From DASVUS01 sp036388675 (GTDB taxonomy: Bacteria > Armatimonadota > Abditibacteriia > Abditibacteriales > Abditibacteriaceae): a DNA stretch of 64,000 nt. Under the pieces are notes generated by a model, which was not told the origin of the DNA, did no database searches, and saw only the letters and a list, made by a program, of their open reading frames with translations. The translations under genes and the position numbers were made by a program. Positions 16,636 through 25,686 of this stretch are shown here, piece after piece; the first letter of the stretch is position 1, and every line of letters begins with the position of its first letter. The stretch covers positions 3,896 to 67,895 of the forward strand of contig DASVRI010000008.1 of assembly GCA_036388675.1 (NCBI GenBank), written 5' to 3'.

Positions 16636-17760
16636 ATGAAAGCACTACTCATTCTCAGCGACGGCACGACATTCGAGGGCACGAGCATTGGCGCGACCGG
16701 CTCCACGACGGGCGAAGTTGTGTTCAATACCTCGATGACGGGCTATCAGGAAATTCTCACCGATCCGTCCTATGCGGGGCAGTTGGTTGCACTCACCTAC
16801 CCGCTCATCGGCAACTACGGCGTGAACGAAGAAGACGCCGAATCCATTTGCCCGCAGGTGGCCGGCTTCATCGTGAAAGAGATGTCGAAAACGCCTTCCA
16901 ATTATCGCAGCGAACTGAGTGGCGGCGATTATTTAAAGAAGCACAACATCGTGGGAATCGAGGGCGTGGATGTGCGTTCGCTGACCAAGATTCTGCGCGA
17001 CAGCGGCGTCATGATGGGCATGATTACAACTGAACATTCGCGAGAAGAGGGCCTACGAGTACTCGAAGAACTGCCCGATTACGATTCCGGCACCTACGCG
17101 CGCGAAGTCTCGACTCAGCGCGCCTATCAGTGGCACCTCGAAGGTGTGAACGGGCCGCAGCCGCAGTGGGAAATGTCGCTGGATGCGCAGGCGCGCGTCG
17201 TGGTGCTCGATTACGGCACCAAGTTCAACATTTTGCGCAGTTTGCGTGAACGCGGGCTCGAAGTCGTTGTCCTGCCCTGCACCGCCAGCAAAGAAGAAAT
17301 CCTTAAGTGGAACCCGGACGGCGTAATGCTCTCCAACGGCCCCGGCGACCCGCGTTCGCTGCGCGAGGAAGTGCAAACAATCCGTGACATTCAGGCCGAG
17401 AAACCCGATCTTCCAATGTTTGGCATTTGCCTCGGCCACCAACTCTTAGGACAAGCGCTGGGCGGTGAAACTTATAAGTTGAAGTTCGGTCATCGCGGCG
17501 CCAACCACCCGGTGAAAGATTTGACGACCGGTAAAGTTCACATCACCACACAGAACCACGGCTACGCAATTCAAGCCGAGACGCTGCCCGAGGAAGTCGA
17601 GGTCACACACCTCAACCTGAACGACAACACGGTCGAAGGTTTGCGTCACACGGTGAAGCCGCTCTTCTCGGTGCAATATCACCCCGAAGCCAGCCCCGGC
17701 CCAAAGGACAATGCTTACCTGTTCGACCGGTTTGCGGAGATGGTGAAAGAGAAGAAATAG
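16636..17760 (+). CDS. carA: Carbamoyl phosphate synthase small (glutaminase) subunit
   Basis: Provides ammonia from glutamine to CarB. The 374-residue chain shows the N-terminal domain (SDGTTFEGTSIGATGSTTGE, MTGYQEILTDPSYAGQ) and a class I glutaminase domain with the nucleophile Cys in FGICLGHQLLGQALGG and the His-Glu pair in QYHPEASPGP. GAGTACTC at 17057 reads Arg-Val-Leu. It precedes a foreign-looking nuclease-like gene rather than carB directly, with a 29-base gap. Confidence 0.97.
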   Translation: MKALLILSDGTTFEGTSIGATGSTTGEVVFNTSMTGYQEILTDPSYAGQLVALTYPLIGNYGVNEEDAESICPQVAGFIVKEMSKTPSNYRSELSGGDYLKKHNIVGIEGVDVRSLTKILRDSGVMMGMITTEHSREEGLRVLEELPDYDSGTYAREVSTQRAYQWHLEGVNGPQPQWEMSLDAQARVVVLDYGTKFNILRSLRERGLEVVVLPCTASKEEILKWNPDGVMLSNGPGDPRSLREEVQTIRDIQAEKPDLPMFGICLGHQLLGQALGGETYKLKFGHRGANHPVKDLTTGKVHITTQNHGYAIQAETLPEEVEVTHLNLNDNTVEGLRHTVKPLFSVQYHPEASPGPKDNAYLFDRFAEMVKEKK

Positions 17761-17789
17761 AACGCAACGCTTCGTAAAATGATTCACGC

Positions 17790-18770
17790 ATGGAAATAGC
17801 ACGCCGAAGTTCAGTCACCGTACGGGATGTCTGGCCTCATGAAACCGACTTTAGTAACTGGTTAGTTTCAGAGGACGGGTTGGCAGCAATAGCTGAGGAC
17901 ATCGGCGTGCTTGTTGAAGATGCACAACGTGAGTGTCGTCCCGGTGACTTTCCCTGCGATATTGTCGCACGGATACAAGGCGAGGAAGAACACATCGTCG
18001 TCATTGAGAATCAGTTTGGGAAGACGAACCATGACCATTTGGGGAAGTTGTTAACCTATGCTTCAGTGAACAATGCAACGACAGCCATCTGGATTTCTGA
18101 AACTATCTCTGACGACCATCGGAAGGCAGTAGATTGGCTCAATGAAAACACTCCACTCCATGTTAACTTTTATCTTGCCCAGATCCAGGCTTTTCGCATT
18201 GGGCACTCGCCCGTTGCACCGCAGTTAACTGTTGTTTGCCGACCAAACTTAAAAGTGAAAGTAAGCAGAGAGAAAACGTCTCTCTATGAAAACTCAAGTC
18301 ATCAATGGCACAGAAACTTTTGGGAAGAAGTTTTGGATTACATTCGCACACGAAATCCCCCCTTTAATGTACGTAATGCAAGCGCTGATGCTTGGATAGG
18401 AATTGGAGTAGGACGTAGTGGCTTTGCAATCGCCTTATCTGTAGCTGCAAAACGCACTCGTTTGTGCTGTGAAATTGCAATCGATGCTCCGTGGCGCCTT
18501 TCAGCATTCAATCAGCTTTACAGGCAAAAGGATGCTATTGAGCACGAAATGGGATGCCACTTGGAATGGCTCAAACTCAAGGACAAGAGGATTTCACGAA
18601 TCAAAGTGCACGCAGATATAAATCCAAGCGACCCGGAAAATATGATGCAAGTCAAGCAATGGATGTCTGACACATCTACAGCTTTTTACCGTGCATTTCG
18701 CGAACGAATCCAGAACCTCTCGCCAGACTTGTCACACGATGAAGACGTAGAGGAAGATCGATCTCAATAA
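17790..18770 (+). CDS. DUF4268-type, PD-(D/E)XK-nuclease-like protein inside the car operon
   Basis: A 326-residue soluble protein. The N-terminal half contains a restriction-endonuclease-like pattern: PCDIVARI, then HIVVIENQFGKTNHDHLGKL, giving Asp...Glu-x-Gln in place of the canonical Asp...Glu-x-Lys. The C-terminal half (HRNFWEEVLDYI, GRSGFAIALSVAAK) resembles DUF4268 regions found at the ends of predicted nucleases. Function is unknown; a DNA-defence or repair role is a guess. It lies between carA and carB, five bases before carB. It is more AT-rich, has different codon use and no GAGTACTC, all signs of late insertion into the operon. Confidence 0.7.
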   Translation: MEIARRSSVTVRDVWPHETDFSNWLVSEDGLAAIAEDIGVLVEDAQRECRPGDFPCDIVARIQGEEEHIVVIENQFGKTNHDHLGKLLTYASVNNATTAIWISETISDDHRKAVDWLNENTPLHVNFYLAQIQAFRIGHSPVAPQLTVVCRPNLKVKVSREKTSLYENSSHQWHRNFWEEVLDYIRTRNPPFNVRNASADAWIGIGVGRSGFAIALSVAAKRTRLCCEIAIDAPWRLSAFNQLYRQKDAIEHEMGCHLEWLKLKDKRISRIKVHADINPSDPENMMQVKQWMSDTSTAFYRAFRERIQNLSPDLSHDEDVEEDRSQ

Positions 18771-18775
18771 CAAAC

Positions 18776-20422
<1,647 letters not shown>

Positions 20423-20465
20423 TGCTTGAACCGCATAGTATGTATGGATCGCTGAGGCACTTCCT

Positions 20466-20527
20466 AACCGCGCGTGAGCAAGCGGGCTGATTCGCTTCAG
20501 CAAGCCCGCTGCCTCACGCTCGCGGTT
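20466..20527. terminator. Long hairpin between convergent carB and the ACP-like gene
   Basis: AACCGCGCGTGAG (20466-20478) pairs with CTCACGCTCGCGGTT (20513-20527) with a two-base bulge, enclosing AGCGGGCT/AGCCCGCT. No T run follows on either strand, so it is either a weak bidirectional terminator or a REP-like element. Confidence 0.5.
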
Positions 20528-20554
20528 GCGTAGAAGCGCACTTATGCAAGAGGT

Positions 20555-20854
20555 CTAGTCTAAATCGAGGTCGTAAACGAAGTGCGCTTCGGGTCTTATT
20601 TTAAGGGGCGGAATGGCAAACTCATTAGCGAAAATGCTGCACAACTTATTCCAAATTTCGTCCGAGGCACTACTTGAGTCGTGGTCAGGCGCCGAGTTGG
20701 CACTCAGCGTCTCGACAACATAATGGTAGAGGGCGCCGACAGTCTCCAACTTTTCGGCGTCCGAATCGGGAATTTCAATTTCAAATTCCTCTTCAACGCG
20801 CATAATGAGCTCGACGATTTCCAATCCCATCAAGAGCCTCGCAGTTAATTTCAA
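20555..20854 (-). CDS. Acyl-carrier-protein-like protein, no phosphopantetheine serine visible
   Basis: A 99-residue acidic protein. The first half (MGLEIVELIMRVEEEFEIEI) aligns with the part of acyl carrier proteins that follows the DSL motif, but Gly stands where the modified Ser belongs. The second half (WNKLCSIFANEFAIPPLKI, ending FVYDLDLD) looks like the first helix and loop of an acyl carrier protein and stops where Ser would come next. So the two halves appear in reverse order. I recall similar DLGLD-ending proteins in Planctomycetes-type genomes. Function is unknown. The start overlaps the stop of the transglutaminase gene by four bases, so they are co-translated. Confidence 0.65.
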   Translation of the reverse strand: MKLTARLLMGLEIVELIMRVEEEFEIEIPDSDAEKLETVGALYHYVVETLSANSAPDHDSSSASDEIWNKLCSIFANEFAIPPLKIRPEAHFVYDLDLD

Positions 20855-23265
20855 GCACTTTGTCTAGTCGACTTGACTGCAGTCTCAGCAGGCACCTTGC
20901 GCCACGACAATTGCTTTTGCATGAGTCGTGCGGTTTCTATGGCGTGCCTGTCAAGTTGGCGAGGGCTGTAAACCGCGCGCGTGTAGAGATCGGTGAGTAC
21001 TCGCAGCGGCTGCGGTTCTTGCAAATGGAGCGCGGCTTCGGCGGCGGCGATCCACTCCTGGGACGTTTCCCACGCGGCACGACGGCGGAAACGGCGCGTC
21101 AACTGTGCAGCGGCACGTTCGTAGTGTTGCACCACTTCGCGTCGCGCAACTTCATCTTCTGTGGAACCACGGGGGCTACGCTGTTGAAAGTTCCGGAACA
21201 GCCGACGCCACAGGCTGTCGCCATTCGACAGGTTGACAAACGCGTGTGCGCCAACCAGCGCCAGCATCAGGCCGCCAAGTAGCATCAGTACGTGCCGCTT
21301 GCCCCAGGTGATACCGTTTTGTAGCGAGGCGCGAAGCGCCTCACCAACGTTTTCCAACAAGCTCGGCGCGTTGTCGCCGCGGTCGTCAGAGGGTGTTGAA
21401 TCGAGCGTGACCCAACCCCAGCCATCGATCCAGGCTTCGGTCCAGGCGTGTGCGTTCGCCTCGCGGATTGTTCCGCGCGTCAAGCCGCCCCGACTTTCCC
21501 ATTCCGGGTTGGCAAAGCCACTCACAACACGGGCCGGAATACCGGCTGCGCGACACAGTACCGTCAGGGCACCCGCAAAGTAGGTGCAGTAACCACGACG
21601 ACTGTTAAAAAGAAAATGATCGACCGCATCGCGGCTTGGTGGTGTTGTCGGCGGATACAGCGTGTACGTGGCATTGCTCTCCACGAAATTGGCAAGCCGC
21701 CGCGCGCGCCGCAGATCGCCATCCTCGGGCGACTTCGGTTTCGCCACCCGGCGGGCCAGGTCGAGTACTCGTTGCGGTGTTTGTGGCGGCAGTTGCAAAT
21801 ACTTGGAGCGCTCTTCATTGGAAAGGCGGGCGTTCGGGTTCGGCGTGTCGCCACGACGCACAGGCAGAGTTGAAGCAGTCGTATCGGGTAAGTAGCTGTA
21901 TATCTGAGGCACGGAGTTGCTGGCCAGATAACCAACATCGATTGCCTGGTCAGAGCGGGCGATAACGGCGCTGCGGCTGAAGTCTTCAAGTTGCAGACGT
22001 TGCACGGCAGGCAGGGTTGGCAAATAGCCGCTGGTGGCCGTCACAGCCGTCAGAGTTTGCACGATACGAGTGCGTGGCGGGCCAAAAGCATACAACAATC
22101 CCTGGGCGTCGGGAGAGTGCACGGCCACATCAAAACCAGGGCTATTGCGCGCGCGCCGGGGCACTCCAGCCATGAAGTTCTCTCCGCTGAAAACTGTTTG
22201 CCACTCGTCCCATTGCAGCCGCTCCTGCGGCACACGCCACAGCGGCAGCAATCCATTTTCCCGACCATAGTCGTTGCGTCCGTCCTGGCTCCATGTTCTG
22301 CCGTCGTAGCGGTTCAGCGTAAACATGCGCCAGTAGGCCGGCTGCACGCTGCGCCCGGTCTCGACCTCACGCACTTGGACACGCCATGCGATGGCACGCG
22401 ACGGCAAAGCGGGCGCCGAAGTGTAGTCAATAGTACGCTCCGGGCCGCCGCTCACGCCCGATTGGGGCCGTTCCATCCCAAAGCTGTTCAAGCGAGTGAC
22501 CATGTTGAAGAGCCAGGTTTCAGCACTGCTACGTTCGCTGGTTTCCCGGCTGGCGACACGATAAGAAAGCACCAGCGAACAGGCCAGCGACAAACCGATG
22601 ATCGTGCACAGCGAGCGAGTGGAAACGGCAATATCCTGCCCCGGCACAACCGACGGCACGGTGCCGCTCAGGCAAAGACGCGATTCGGAACGATGATCCA
22701 GAGCGAGCAAAACCGCCGTCGCAACCGACCACAGCACGAAGAATACAAGAACCGAAACCTCACGGTGCACCACGCTGAGCAAGAGCAGCACGGAAAACGA
22801 CGGCACCGTACAAAGCAACGCATCCTTGTCGTTGAGGATGAACATGCAGCGGCACACCGCAACAATGAGAAAAACTCCCATCAGCAACTCGATGGCGCGC
22901 GCGTCCAGCCGCAGCAGATAGCTGTTGAGATCTTCACCCGGTACGATGCCCGGCAAGTTGGATTGAAGATAAACAGCCGAAGTCAAAACGGCGCTGAAGA
23001 AGATAACGCCGTTAACAGCGCGGCGGTTTACACTGTATCCCCGCCAACGCAAGCCGCGCCGGCGTAACGCCAGGGAAATCGGCAGGCCCAGTGCGGTAAC
23101 GCCATAAAGGCAGGCCGCAAAAGCGAAGCCGATCTTTGGTTGAGCCGCCACAATCGCCAGCAGCGTGCAAATGTAGGCAGCCGCATAGCGCACACCCAGT
23201 TCCCATGAAGGTGCAAGCACTCGTGCCCGTGGCGCGACCCGCACCGGCGTGCTCTTTATGTGCAT
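20851..23265 (-). CDS. TgpA-like membrane transglutaminase (DUF3488-transglutaminase-DUF4129 order)
   Basis: An inner-membrane protein of about 804 residues with a periplasmic transglutaminase/protease-like domain. The first 240 residues hold several membrane helices (YICTLLAIVAAQPKIGFAFA, FLIVAVCRCMFIL). The papain-like core has Cys in GYCTYFAGALTVLCRAAGIP, His in NAHAWTEAWIDGWGWV and Asp in LDSTPSD. A further membrane helix (MLLGGLMLALVGAHAFV) and a cytoplasmic helical tail follow. The family acts on cell-envelope proteins or peptides and pairs with DUF58 proteins, as here. The start is uncertain: I use the ATG at 23265; the frame extends to 23337 through three 15-bp repeats. Confidence 0.85.
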   Translation of the reverse strand: MHIKSTPVRVAPRARVLAPSWELGVRYAAAYICTLLAIVAAQPKIGFAFAACLYGVTALGLPISLALRRRGLRWRGYSVNRRAVNGVIFFSAVLTSAVYLQSNLPGIVPGEDLNSYLLRLDARAIELLMGVFLIVAVCRCMFILNDKDALLCTVPSFSVLLLLSVVHREVSVLVFFVLWSVATAVLLALDHRSESRLCLSGTVPSVVPGQDIAVSTRSLCTIIGLSLACSLVLSYRVASRETSERSSAETWLFNMVTRLNSFGMERPQSGVSGGPERTIDYTSAPALPSRAIAWRVQVREVETGRSVQPAYWRMFTLNRYDGRTWSQDGRNDYGRENGLLPLWRVPQERLQWDEWQTVFSGENFMAGVPRRARNSPGFDVAVHSPDAQGLLYAFGPPRTRIVQTLTAVTATSGYLPTLPAVQRLQLEDFSRSAVIARSDQAIDVGYLASNSVPQIYSYLPDTTASTLPVRRGDTPNPNARLSNEERSKYLQLPPQTPQRVLDLARRVAKPKSPEDGDLRRARRLANFVESNATYTLYPPTTPPSRDAVDHFLFNSRRGYCTYFAGALTVLCRAAGIPARVVSGFANPEWESRGGLTRGTIREANAHAWTEAWIDGWGWVTLDSTPSDDRGDNAPSLLENVGEALRASLQNGITWGKRHVLMLLGGLMLALVGAHAFVNLSNGDSLWRRLFRNFQQRSPRGSTEDEVARREVVQHYERAAAQLTRRFRRRAAWETSQEWIAAAEAALHLQEPQPLRVLTDLYTRAVYSPRQLDRHAIETARLMQKQLSWRKVPAETAVKSTRQSA

Positions 23266-23295
23266 TGAATTTCCATGATCGTTTTCATGATGAAC

Positions 23296-23340
23296 GTTGA
23301 AGCGCAACTCGTTGAAGCGCAACTTGCTGAAGCGCAACTC
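23296..23340. repeat. Three 15-bp tandem repeats
   Basis: GTTGAAGCGCAACTC, GTTGAAGCGCAACTT and GCTGAAGCGCAACTC lie head to tail between the DUF58 stop and the transglutaminase start. The unit length is a multiple of three, so the frame stays open and the translation start of the downstream gene could shift with copy number. Confidence 0.8.
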
Positions 23341-23358
23341 GCCGCGCTGTATGCACTC

Positions 23359-24999
23359 TCAATTATTTGTCGTGTCGGCGGCGCTTGCTGCCGTTTCATC
23401 TTCCGAGTACTCGGAAGACTCTGAAAAGGCGCGTCCAGCGAAGCCTCGGCCCGAGAAGTGTGCATCCAGTAAGTGCGACAACGCGGCACGCACATCATGC
23501 ACAACACCGGCGGATTGAGTATCGCTTTGCGCTGAAGTATTCATGCGCCGTGCGCCCAGACGCAATTGCACAACACGGGCTCCCACGGCGCTTAAACGAC
23601 GTGTCTGTTCGGCGTAGTTGGTTGCTTTTGCTGCCGCATCATCGCGCTTTGCCCGCAGGGTAAATCCTGTAAGAGACGCAGTTTCTTGCGCGGCGCGTCC
23701 AGACTGGACCTGAGACGCATCGACGAGGGCGACTGCCAGGCGCGAGCCACGTCGTTGCAGCAGCGACGCCGTATGCCCAACATCGGGCGACAGCGAAGCC
23801 GTCACCAAATAAACATCGCCGCCCATATCGACGCCCGCCAACTGACTGCCCAGGGCTTCAGCGAGTGAGGTTTCGCGGTCGGCAGTCGCGTCGGCCAGGG
23901 CTTCGCTACAGCGCAACTGAAATGAGTTCTGCACCGAGGAAACGCCGGCATTTTCTCCACCCGAATACGAAGCCATCGAGAACTCGGTGGAAGCGCGCGA
24001 CTGCGAAGAAATACCGGCGGGCTGGCTGTCCAGGCGCAGCAGGGTGCAAGGTTGCCCTCGCTCGCTCAAAGTGCGGCACAGCGACATCGTCAGGCGCAGC
24101 GCGCTTTCGGTGGCATCGTCTCGCGGTGTCGGCGTGGTGCGAGGCATCGCACTGCGAGACGTCGCGCCGTTGGAACCTGCCGCCGTCGCCGCGCCATCCC
24201 AAATCACCACGGCTTCACTGCGCGCCACAGGATGAAACTCTTTGACGACCAGGTGCCCCAATCGCGCTGTCGATTTCCAGTGCACAGTGCGCAAATCGTC
24301 ACCGGCGACGTAAGGACGTGTGCCGCGTATCTCCTCGCCACGTCCCAACCGGTTGGAAGCCGCTTCGTCGCCACCCGATTCGGCAATGCCCGACAGCGCC
24401 GCCGAACGCGAACCGGATACCGACGCCGGGCCAACGGCGACCTGATTTTCTGCCGCAGTGCGCCGCTCGCTCTGTGCAGTGCGCAGGCGCATCGTGGCCC
24501 GAAACAGGCCCAGAACATCGGAGCCGATGATGCGCAGTTCGACAATTTCATATCGCCCGCGCGGAAGTTCAATCAATGTCAGAGTGGATGTGATGGCCGC
24601 GCCTGAAGGCAAGGCCTCAATGAGAAAGCGACGAGTCATACGTGCGCCGGAGCGCAGGTGGCGTAACCGCACATCGAGAAGAAGATTCACTTTGCTGAGC
24701 GTGCCGCTGTTGGCAAGAGAAATCTCAATGGTGGGGCCGGTTGGTTCCGCCTCGGAATCACTGTCGGAAGCATCATCGTGCAGCGGGGAGGGATCGAAAA
24801 CTTCTGAAGAAAGCGCGCCGGCCACGCGCCAGTCGCACTTCAATCCTTGCAGCGACAACAACGCGACGCCTGCCGAACACACCAGAATGCTGACCGAAAG
24901 CCATGTCAGAATCGAAAAGTATTCCGGCAGACCGTTCAGCAGGGTGATGATGTAAAAACAACACCCGATAATGCCGACGAGGGCGGCGCGCTGTGTCAT
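23359..24999 (-). CDS. DUF58-domain membrane protein
   Basis: A 546-residue protein with two N-terminal membrane helices (ALVGIIGCCFYIITLL, LTWLSVSILVCSAGVALLS), an extracytoplasmic-type beta region, and the DUF58 signature GTRPYVAGDDLRTVHWKSTA near residue 245, followed by a von Willebrand A-like fold (AVVIWDGAA). DUF58 proteins are normally encoded with a MoxR ATPase and a transglutaminase-like protein. Here the transglutaminase gene follows but no moxR is present. The role is envelope-related but not defined. GAGTACTC at 23405 reads Glu-Tyr-Ser near the C-terminus. Confidence 0.85.
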   Translation of the reverse strand: MTQRAALVGIIGCCFYIITLLNGLPEYFSILTWLSVSILVCSAGVALLSLQGLKCDWRVAGALSSEVFDPSPLHDDASDSDSEAEPTGPTIEISLANSGTLSKVNLLLDVRLRHLRSGARMTRRFLIEALPSGAAITSTLTLIELPRGRYEIVELRIIGSDVLGLFRATMRLRTAQSERRTAAENQVAVGPASVSGSRSAALSGIAESGGDEAASNRLGRGEEIRGTRPYVAGDDLRTVHWKSTARLGHLVVKEFHPVARSEAVVIWDGAATAAGSNGATSRSAMPRTTPTPRDDATESALRLTMSLCRTLSERGQPCTLLRLDSQPAGISSQSRASTEFSMASYSGGENAGVSSVQNSFQLRCSEALADATADRETSLAEALGSQLAGVDMGGDVYLVTASLSPDVGHTASLLQRRGSRLAVALVDASQVQSGRAAQETASLTGFTLRAKRDDAAAKATNYAEQTRRLSAVGARVVQLRLGARRMNTSAQSDTQSAGVVHDVRAALSHLLDAHFSGRGFAGRAFSESSEYSEDETAASAADTTNN

Positions 25000-25094
25000 G
25001 AGAAGCCAGTATCGAATAACACGGCTGCGGCTTTACAGACCAACCGCTGAGTACTCAAGCAACGGGATTTATCGAACCCTTGCAGGCACTGCAT

Positions 25095-25598
25095 TCAGCG
25101 TCTATCGCTGATGGCTTTTTGCATATCGCGGCGCGTCTCGCGTTCGGTGATGGCGCGGCGCTTATCAACTGTTTTGCGGCCTTTGCCGACGCCGAGTTCC
25201 AGCTTGGCCTTGCCACGCGTGAAGTAGAACTTGAGCGGCACTAATGTATAACCTTTTTGCTGCACACGTCCGGCCAGGCGATTGATCTGATCACGGTGCA
25301 GCAGCAATTTGCGTTTGCGGCGCGGCTCGGCATTGAATACATTACCCTGCTCGTAAGGCGCGATGTGCATGCCGTGCAGCCACACTTCCGGGCCGTTGCC
25401 GGGCCCCTGTTCGATGCGCGCGTAGGCTTCGGCGATCTGCACGCCACCGGCGCGGGCACTCTTCACTTCAGTTCCGGTCAGCTCGAGGCCGGCTTCCATC
25501 GACTCTTCGATGTCGTAGTTGAAGCGGCCACGTCGGTTCAGCGCGACGGCCTTTTCGGGGTTGTAGGCGGCGGCCTTGCTCGATTTCTTAGACGACAT
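25095..25598 (-). CDS. smpB: SsrA-binding protein SmpB
   Basis: Binds tmRNA and delivers it to stalled ribosomes for trans-translation. The 167-residue protein has the family N-terminus (NRRGRFNYDIEESMEAGLEL, TGTEVKSARAG), LHGMHIAPYEQG, RKLLLHRDQI and the basic C-terminal tail (GKGRKTVDKRRAI). Length is normal. A GAGTACTC copy (25602-25609) sits three bases before the ATG and supplies the only Shine-Dalgarno-like GAG. No tmRNA gene is visible in the window. Confidence 0.97.
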   Translation of the reverse strand: MSSKKSSKAAAYNPEKAVALNRRGRFNYDIEESMEAGLELTGTEVKSARAGGVQIAEAYARIEQGPGNGPEVWLHGMHIAPYEQGNVFNAEPRRKRKLLLHRDQINRLAGRVQQKGYTLVPLKFYFTRGKAKLELGVGKGRKTVDKRRAITERETRRDMQKAISDRR

Positions 25599-25609
25599 AG
25601 CGAGTACTC

Positions 25610-25673
25610 ACAAAATGCAAAACGCCGGGTTGCTGCGTGTCCTGCTTCAACCGCGACACGCAGCAACCCGGCG
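25610..25673 (-). terminator. Intrinsic terminator after the HEAT-repeat gene
   Basis: A 19-bp perfect stem (25623-25641 with 25655-25673) with a 13-base loop. On the minus strand it is followed by TTTTGCATTTTG, so it ends the HEAT-repeat transcript and insulates smpB. The smpB-proximal end of the T-rich tail abuts the GAGTACTC at 25602. Confidence 0.85.
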
Positions 25674-25686
25674 CCGGACGAAAACC

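Noticed and set aside
21991..23067. Long plus-strand frame (358 codons) opposite the transglutaminase gene
   Set aside because: It is antisense to a recognisable protein, has Arg/His-rich composition and no ribosome-binding site. It is a frame shadow in GC-rich DNA.
25599..25686. tmRNA gene next to smpB
   Set aside because: The spacer is only a terminator hairpin. No GGUUCGAUUCC-type T loop or tag frame was found nearby.
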